A stretch of DNA of 64,000 nucleotides, taken from Hyphomicrobiales bacterium. Lineage in GTDB: Bacteria; Pseudomonadota; Alphaproteobacteria; Rhizobiales; Rhizobiaceae. Positions within the stretch are counted from its first letter, which is position 1, and each line of letters starts with the position of its first letter. The position numbers and the translations under genes were made by a program. Shown here piece after piece: positions 58,736 to 64,000 of this stretch. The DNA lies in assembly GCA_900467745.1 (NCBI GenBank), contig UBQW01000058.1, positions 1-64,000 of the forward strand, given 5' to 3'. The notes beneath the pieces are model-generated. The model saw only the letters and a program-made list of their open reading frames with translations. It searched no databases and had not been told where the DNA came from.

Positions 58736-61078
58736 ATGACGCGCGCGCCATTGACGCAGTTGACGTCAGGTTTTCTGAGTCGCGCGAGCCGCCAGATCCA
58801 CCGCCAAGCCGCAGCCGCCCGGCAGGCATTCAGCACCGAATTCGACCACGGCCGCTTCTTCCTGGCGTCCCCCGTCTTCCTCGGCGCCGGCGCCGTCATT
58901 TGGTTCCGTCTTGCCGTCGATATCCCGCCCATGCGCCTCCTTGCATGGGCTATCCTCTTCGGTCTCGTCTTTGTCTTGGCAGGCGCTGCGCGCGTCGCGA
59001 CACGCCGTGTGGCGATCTCAGGCCTGCTTGTCGTCCTCGGCATGTTCGCGGCGCAGCTCGAGACCTGGCGCGCTGATACCGTCGTTCTCGATACAGCGGT
59101 GACGACGACTGTGACCGGCCGCGTGGAACGGCGCGAGGGAGATGACAATGGGCGCTGGCGCTATATCGTCAGGGTAACGCGCACGGACCAGCCCGTACTC
59201 AAGCGTCCGCCGCAGCAGGTCTCGCTCGTCGCGCGTGCCGGCGAGCCCGTCGCGGTCGGCGGTTGGCTGACCGGCCGCGTGCGCCTGACGCCGCCGGCGG
59301 GACCGGCATTGCCCGAACTCAACGATTTCGCCTTCTCCGCCTATTTCGACGGCATCGGTGCCAACGGCTTCTTCTACGGCATCCCGCAGCCCGTCCCACC
59401 GCAGGCGAATGCCGCCGATCTCTCCGCCGATCGTGCCATGGAATGGCTCTACGGCCTGCGCAGCAGCATCGGCGACCGCATCCGCAGCATCCTGCCCGGC
59501 GACACCGGCGCCTTCGCAGCCTCGCTGGTCACCGACGAGAGACGTGCCATCTCCAACGAGACGACGGAGGCGCTGCGCCAATCCGGCCTCGCGCATATCG
59601 TGGCGATCTCGGGCCTCAACATGGCGCTGTCGGCCGGCATCTGCTTCGTCGGGCTGCGCCTGTTCTTCGGCCTCTTCCCCGGCTTCGCGCAGGCCTTTCC
59701 GACCAAGAAGCTTGCCGCCGGCAGCGCGCTTCTGGCGTTGACGGCCTATTACATGATCTCTGGCTTCGCTGTCTCCGCCGAGCGCGCCTTCATCATGATG
59801 GCGATCATGCTTGTTGCGGTGCTGTTCGATCGCCCCTCGATCAGCCTGCGCAACATCGCGCTTTCTGCGCTACTGATCATCCTGATGTCCCCATCGGAGG
59901 TGCTAGGCCCCAGCTTCCAGATGTCCTACGCCGCGACGCTGGCGCTGGTCGCGGGCTTTGCCGTCTGGACCAAGAGACGGCACCGCGAGAGCGTTTTTCT
60001 CACGCACCCCGCGATAAAGCCGGTCATGGTCACGCTTCGCTTCTTCGGCGGCATCGCGCTGACCTCGGTGATCGGCGGCTTCTCGACAGCGCTATTCTCG
60101 ATCGAGCATTTCCACAGGCTGAGCGGCTACGGCCTTCCCGCCAACCTGCTCGCCATGCCCGTCATCTCCTTCATCGTCATGCCGTTCGGAATGGCCGCGA
60201 TGTTGGCGACGCCATTTGGCCTCGACGCTGTGCCGTGGAAGGTCGCCGGCTTCGGACTGGATCTGGTGATCGATATCGCCAAGATGGTTTCCGGCTGGGG
60301 CGGCAGTGTCGACATCGGGCGGATACCGGAATGGTATTTCGCGATCGCCGTGCTCGGCTTCCTCATATGGGGGCTGATGCGCACGCACCTGCGATGGATC
60401 GGCGCTGCGGTTGCCGCGCTTGCAACCCTCGTCGTCATCCTGCTCCCGGCAGCGCCTGTGCCCGAACTCGTCGTGTCCGAGGATGGAACCCTCGTAGCGG
60501 CAGTCACAGGCAACAGCCTCGCCAGCAACCGCGAGCGCCCGCCCGACTTCATCTTCGGGCAATGGCAGCGCGCGCTCGCGATCGAAGACCACAAGCCGCC
60601 CGATATGCTCGACGGCGAGGCCTTGCCCATCCCCAGGAGGGGTGAGCCACGACCAAGGCTGACACCGAAACAACAACGCGAAGCCCGCGCAATGATGCGC
60701 GCTGCAGCGGCTTCGGCAAACAATGGCGGCTTCCAATGCCTGAAGACCGCGTGGTGCGTGACAGCGCTCGACAGCGGCTACATCATCGCGACGCTCGAAA
60801 ACGCCGCCTATCTCGGCCCCGCCTGTGATGTGGCGGATATCGTCATCACGCCGGTGCGCCTCCGACAGGCGACATGCCGCTCCGGCGCCATGCTATTGAC
60901 CGGCGAAACCCTCAGACGATCGGGCGCCGTCGAAATTCGTATCGACGAGCAGGGCACACCCGTCGTCAAAACCGCCTATGAAAGTCTCGGTCGTCCCTGG
61001 ATGCGCCATCGCGCCTATGACTGGCGCAACGACAGCTTCAGCGATGAAACGTCACCACTCAGTGATATCGGCGAATAA
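58736..61078 (+). CDS. comEC: ComEC/Rec2-family membrane protein
   Basis: 780 residues from the ATG at 58736. An N-terminal OB-like (DUF4131) region follows two membrane segments, and the competence domain with the hallmark HIVAISGLNMALSAG lies at about 290-480. In competent bacteria ComEC is the channel for transforming DNA. The usual C-terminal metallo-beta-lactamase domain is not recognisable: no HxHxDH motif, instead a ~200-residue tail with Cys residues. Start uncertain (58604, 58637 also open). The stop overlaps the end of lexA on the other strand by 20 bases. Confidence 0.85.
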   Translation: MTRAPLTQLTSGFLSRASRQIHRQAAAARQAFSTEFDHGRFFLASPVFLGAGAVIWFRLAVDIPPMRLLAWAILFGLVFVLAGAARVATRRVAISGLLVVLGMFAAQLETWRADTVVLDTAVTTTVTGRVERREGDDNGRWRYIVRVTRTDQPVLKRPPQQVSLVARAGEPVAVGGWLTGRVRLTPPAGPALPELNDFAFSAYFDGIGANGFFYGIPQPVPPQANAADLSADRAMEWLYGLRSSIGDRIRSILPGDTGAFAASLVTDERRAISNETTEALRQSGLAHIVAISGLNMALSAGICFVGLRLFFGLFPGFAQAFPTKKLAAGSALLALTAYYMISGFAVSAERAFIMMAIMLVAVLFDRPSISLRNIALSALLIILMSPSEVLGPSFQMSYAATLALVAGFAVWTKRRHRESVFLTHPAIKPVMVTLRFFGGIALTSVIGGFSTALFSIEHFHRLSGYGLPANLLAMPVISFIVMPFGMAAMLATPFGLDAVPWKVAGFGLDLVIDIAKMVSGWGGSVDIGRIPEWYFAIAVLGFLIWGLMRTHLRWIGAAVAALATLVVILLPAAPVPELVVSEDGTLVAAVTGNSLASNRERPPDFIFGQWQRALAIEDHKPPDMLDGEALPIPRRGEPRPRLTPKQQREARAMMRAAAASANNGGFQCLKTAWCVTALDSGYIIATLENAAYLGPACDVADIVITPVRLRQATCRSGAMLLTGETLRRSGAVEIRIDEQGTPVVKTAYESLGRPWMRHRAYDWRNDSFSDETSPLSDIGE

Positions 61079-61784
61079 GCCCGACGAGCTTGCCCTGAAC
61101 CTTCACGCGGTCAGGGCCAAAAATGCGTGTTTCGTAAGCCGGGTTGGCGGCCTCAAGCGCAATCGACGCGCCCTTGCGGCGGAAGCGCTTCAGCGTTGCC
61201 TCTTCATCATCGACAAGCGCCACGACGATATCGCCGGGATTGGCGGTGTTGCCGTTGCGGATGATGACGGTGTCGCCGTCGAAAATGCCGGCTTCGATCA
61301 TCGAGTCGCCCTTGACCTCGAGCGCATAGTGCTCGCCGGAGCCGAGCATGTCGGCGGGGACGGTGATGTCGTGGGTGTTGTTCTGGATCGCCGAGATCGG
61401 CACACCGGCGGCGATGCGGCCCATGACGGGAACGGACGCCGAATTGCCGTTGTCGGCGCTCGGCGCGGCCTTCGGGGCAGGGGCTGCGGCCACCGGCTGC
61501 GGCTTGCCGAGGCTGCCCTCGATGACGCTCGGCGAGAAGCCGCGTCGCGGCTGCAGGCTCGGATTATAGGCTTCCGGCAGCTTGATGACCTCAAGCGCGC
61601 GCGCCCGGTTCGGCAGCCGGCGAATGAAGCCGCGCTCTTCCAGCGCCGTGATCAGCCGGTGAATACCGGATTTTGATGCGAGATCGAGTGCATCCTTCAT
61701 TTCGTCGAAGGATGGCGGAACGCCCGACTCTTTCATCCGCTCATGAATGAACAGAAGCAGTTCTTGTTGCTTGCGTGTCAGCAT
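61059..61784 (-). CDS. lexA: LexA repressor
   Basis: 241 residues. N-terminal winged helix (MLTRKQQELLLFIHERM, SFDEMKDALDLASKSGIHRLI), an Ala/Pro-rich linker, and the peptidase domain: the self-cleavage bond Ala126-Gly127 in RIAAGVP, nucleophile Ser161 in GDSMIEAG and Lys199. RecA-stimulated self-cleavage induces the SOS genes. A LexA box 49 bases upstream of its own start gives autoregulation. Confidence 0.96.
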   Translation of the reverse strand: MLTRKQQELLLFIHERMKESGVPPSFDEMKDALDLASKSGIHRLITALEERGFIRRLPNRARALEVIKLPEAYNPSLQPRRGFSPSVIEGSLGKPQPVAAAPAPKAAPSADNGNSASVPVMGRIAAGVPISAIQNNTHDITVPADMLGSGEHYALEVKGDSMIEAGIFDGDTVIIRNGNTANPGDIVVALVDDEEATLKRFRRKGASIALEAANPAYETRIFGPDRVKVQGKLVGLIRRYH

Positions 61785-61832
61785 CGAAATGAACCCCAGA
61801 GTCGTGAAACAAAGCCAGAACGGACACTATAT

Positions 61833-61847
61833 GTTCCATATGTGTTC
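61833..61847. promoter_or_regulatory. LexA box
   Basis: GTTC-CATATGT-GTTC, the alphaproteobacterial direct-repeat SOS box, in the lexA promoter between lexA and the VOC gene. Confidence 0.85.
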
Positions 61848-61983
61848 CGCAAGTGCCTAAATTTTCGTAAAACTTGGCTCGGAATCGTCGCGATTTTGCA
61901 CTTCATTCGATTTAACCGCGCTCGCCTCTTGCATTGTGACGCAAGCCAGCGCACATCTCTGCCGATTTCGGGAGGATTTGCCT

Positions 61984-62868
61984 ATGAGTGACCCCCATCC
62001 CCTGGACCACGTGGTGCTGCCGGTCGTCAATATCGAGATGGCGCGCGAGCGCCTGGGCAAACTCGGCTTCACCGTCGCCGCCGATGCGCGGCACCCATTC
62101 GGCACCGAGAATGCCTGCGTCTTCTTCGCCGACAAAACCTATCTCGAGCCGCTCGGCATCGCCAGTCTGGAGACTTACGAAGCGGCCATCAGCGACGGCA
62201 ACGTCTTCACCGCCCGCGACCGCGCCTTTCGCTTCCGCTGCGGCGACGACGGCCTGTCGGCGATCGTCTTCGGCACGCCGGATGCCGATAGCGATCACAC
62301 ACGCTTCATCGCCGATGGTATGAGCGGCGGCGAGATGCTGCAATTTGCTCGGCAGATGAAGATGCCGGATGGTTCCGAGGCGACCGCCGCTTTCCGTCTG
62401 GCTTTCGCGGCCGATCTTCGCGCGCCTGATTTCTTCCTCTTCGCCTGCCAGCGCGTCAATCCGCTGCCCAGCGACCGCAAGGCCTTGGAAACCCATGCGA
62501 ATGGCGTCTTGGGCATCCTGTCGATCGTGCTCTCGTCTTCCGATCCCAAGGCGTTCGCGCCGCTGTTGCAGCTGGCGTCGGATGCGCAGGCGACCCGGGA
62601 GGAGGCCTTCGGTGTGAGCCTCGATGCCGGCAACGCCCGTGTCAATATCCTGTCGCCGGATGGCCTGAACGCCTACTACGATCTCTCCGAGCCAAAGGCC
62701 GATCGCGGCCTGCGCGGCGCGGCGATTGTCTTTTCCGTTGCCGATCTCGCCGTGACAGAGGCGCATTTGGCTGCTAACGGGATCACCTATACACGCAAGA
62801 ACAATCGAATTCTGGTGAAGGCAGCGCCCGGCCAGGGCGCGCTCTTCGCCTTCGAGGAGAAACGATGA
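61984..62868 (+). CDS. VOC-family (glyoxalase-fold) protein
   Basis: 294 residues, two or more vicinal-oxygen-chelate modules (LDHVVLPVVNIEMARERLGKLGF at the N-terminus; AAIVFSVADLAVTEAHLAANGI near the end). This is the longer, glyoxalase-like group (Glyoxalase_3 type) seen in rhizobia. Substrate unknown. GGGAGGA precedes the ATG. The stop overlaps the kdsA start by 4 bases. Confidence 0.82.
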   Translation: MSDPHPLDHVVLPVVNIEMARERLGKLGFTVAADARHPFGTENACVFFADKTYLEPLGIASLETYEAAISDGNVFTARDRAFRFRCGDDGLSAIVFGTPDADSDHTRFIADGMSGGEMLQFARQMKMPDGSEATAAFRLAFAADLRAPDFFLFACQRVNPLPSDRKALETHANGVLGILSIVLSSSDPKAFAPLLQLASDAQATREEAFGVSLDAGNARVNILSPDGLNAYYDLSEPKADRGLRGAAIVFSVADLAVTEAHLAANGITYTRKNNRILVKAAPGQGALFAFEEKR

Positions 62869-63707
62869 CTGAAACCAATTCCGAAGTGGCCGTTGGCGAA
62901 GGCGCCGGCCGTGTGGTGTTTTCCAACACTGGCAAGCTGTCGCTGATCGCCGGCCCCTGTCAGATGGAAAGCCGCGACCATGCCTTCATGATCGCCGGCA
63001 CGCTGAAGGAGCTCTGCGACAAGCTCGGTATCGGCCTTGTCTACAAGTCCTCCTTCGACAAGGCCAACCGCACCTCGCTGTCTGCCCAGCGCGGCATCGG
63101 GCTTGAAACGGCGCTCGAAGTATTCGCCGATCTCAAGAAGGAATACGGTTTCCCTGTCTTGACCGACATCCACACCGAGGAGCAGTGCGCCGAAGTCGCA
63201 ACCCTCGTCGATGTGCTGCAGATCCCGGCCTTCCTTAGCCGGCAGACGGACCTGCTGGTGGCCGCCGCCAAGACCGGCCGAGCCATCAACGTCAAGAAGG
63301 GCCAGTTCCTGGCGCCCTGGGACATGAAGAACGTGCTTGCCAAGCTGAATGCCAGCGGCAACCCGAACATCATGCTGTGCGAACGCGGCGCTTCCTTCGG
63401 CTACAACACGCTGGTCTCCGACATGCGCTCGCTGCCAATCATGGAAGCCTTGGGCGCGCCGGTTGTCTTCGATGCGACGCATTCGGTGCAGCAGCCGGGC
63501 GGGCAGGGCGGCTCGAGTGGCGGCCAGCGCGAATTCGTGGAAACGCTGGCGCGTGCCGCCGTTGCCGTCGGTGTCGCCGGTGTGTTCGTCGAGACGCACG
63601 AAGATCCCGACAACGCGCCGTCGGATGGCCCGAACATGGTCTATCTCAAGGACATGCCGCGCCTGCTGGAAAAGCTGCTGGCCTTCGACGCCATCGCCAA
63701 GGGCTGA
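62865..63707 (+). CDS. kdsA: 3-deoxy-8-phosphooctulonate synthase
   Basis: 280 residues. Condenses phosphoenolpyruvate and arabinose 5-phosphate to Kdo 8-phosphate for the lipopolysaccharide core. LIAGPCQMESRDHA, KSSFDKANRTS and SVQQPGGQGGSSGGQREF are family blocks. Translationally coupled to the VOC gene. Confidence 0.96.
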   Translation: MTETNSEVAVGEGAGRVVFSNTGKLSLIAGPCQMESRDHAFMIAGTLKELCDKLGIGLVYKSSFDKANRTSLSAQRGIGLETALEVFADLKKEYGFPVLTDIHTEEQCAEVATLVDVLQIPAFLSRQTDLLVAAAKTGRAINVKKGQFLAPWDMKNVLAKLNASGNPNIMLCERGASFGYNTLVSDMRSLPIMEALGAPVVFDATHSVQQPGGQGGSSGGQREFVETLARAAVAVGVAGVFVETHEDPDNAPSDGPNMVYLKDMPRLLEKLLAFDAIAKG

Positions 63708-63872
63708 CGTTCAAACGACTGACACGTTCCTGTATTAGGCCACCGAAGAACAATGTGGAGGAGCATGCGCAAAAGGGTCCCAAACTGCCCCAAACCGGCA
63801 TTGTAATTTGCGCATCTTCGATTAAAGACGAATTTCAAACGATTTATCCACCCCTCAAGCAGAGAAGAGCCG

Positions 63873-64000
63873 ATGACCGCTATTACCGATATTATCGCCC
63901 GCGAGATTCTCGACAGCCGTGGTAACCCCACCGTCGAAGTCGATGTCTATCTCGAAGATGGCAGCATGGGCCGCGCCGCCGTTCCGTCGGGCGCATCGAC
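63873..64000 (+). CDS. eno: Enolase, 3' end outside window
   Basis: The first 42 codons only. [20 protein letters not shown] and the start of the flexible loop SGAS are enolase hallmarks. It makes phosphoenolpyruvate in glycolysis, which KdsA upstream uses. The 165-base gap before it holds an A+T-rich promoter stretch (63790-63850). Confidence 0.96.

Noticed and set aside
1..64000. CRISPR array, insertion sequence or prophage
   Set aside because: No regularly spaced direct repeats, transposase, integrase or phage structural genes were found. The A+T-rich left edge is an island-like stretch only.

Overview
The window is a stretch of chromosome from a member of the Rhizobiaceae, most likely Rhizobium. 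It is G+C-rich. It carries an aapJQMP general amino-acid permease with metC divergent from it (the arrangement described in Rhizobium leguminosarum), an EipB/DUF1849 envelope protein, a DUF3126 protein, PHA synthase plus a phasin, an alphaproteobacterial LexA box of the GTTC-N7-GTTC type, and the standard rpsB-to-lpxB block. The species was not determined. Both ends are cut: a hypothetical gene at the left edge lacks its 5' end, and eno at the right edge lacks its 3' end.

Layout. Positions 1-1350 are accessory: an A+T-rich two-gene module (a soluble protein and a four-helix membrane protein, neither recognised) abuts a ribbon-helix-helix antitoxin gene that has lost its normal C-terminus and its toxin. 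From 1.4 to 12.5 kb come uvrB (with unusual N- and C-terminal extensions), a SulP transporter, a Tat-exported hydrolase, an L,D-transpeptidase-like DUF2778 protein, a methyltransferase, PHA synthase (phaC) and a small lipoprotein. From 12.6 to 17.2 kb are amino-acid and repair genes: alaC-like aminotransferase, hom and recJ. From 17.2 to 22.2 kb an Lrp-type regulator faces a four-gene catabolic operon: diaminopropionate ammonia-lyase, two M20 hydrolases and a class II aldolase-like protein. A tRNA-Glu follows, then a methyltransferase and a small secreted protein.

From 24.5 to 30.3 kb lie aapPMQJ and the divergent metC. From 30.3 to 43.7 kb is a mixed set: an FAD monooxygenase, a zinc-finger protein, a hydrolase, cysE, DUF3126 and DUF3597 proteins, a phasin, clpS-clpA, Dabb, HIT, a FemAB/GNAT-like protein, a GDPD/RidA pair, eipB and a pentapeptide-repeat protein. 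From 43.9 to 57.0 kb is the conserved translation and envelope block: rpsB, tsf, pyrH, frr, uppS, cdsA, rseP, bamA, lpxD, fabZ, lpxA, lpxI, lpxB. It ends at a bidirectional terminator shared with convergent gltA. From 58.7 kb come comEC, lexA with its SOS box, a VOC protein, kdsA and the start of eno.

Genes that work together. The lpxD-fabZ-lpxA-lpxI-lpxB run plus kdsA makes lipid A and Kdo; uppS and cdsA supply lipid carriers and phospholipid; bamA and rseP serve outer-membrane assembly and its surveillance. phaC and the phasin belong to PHA storage. clpS and clpA deliver N-degron substrates to ClpP. uvrB, recJ and lexA are repair genes. cysE, metC and hom feed sulfur and aspartate-family amino-acid synthesis. 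The least ordinary parts are the left-edge module and the diaminopropionate operon. No insertion sequence, CRISPR array, rRNA or complete prophage was seen.
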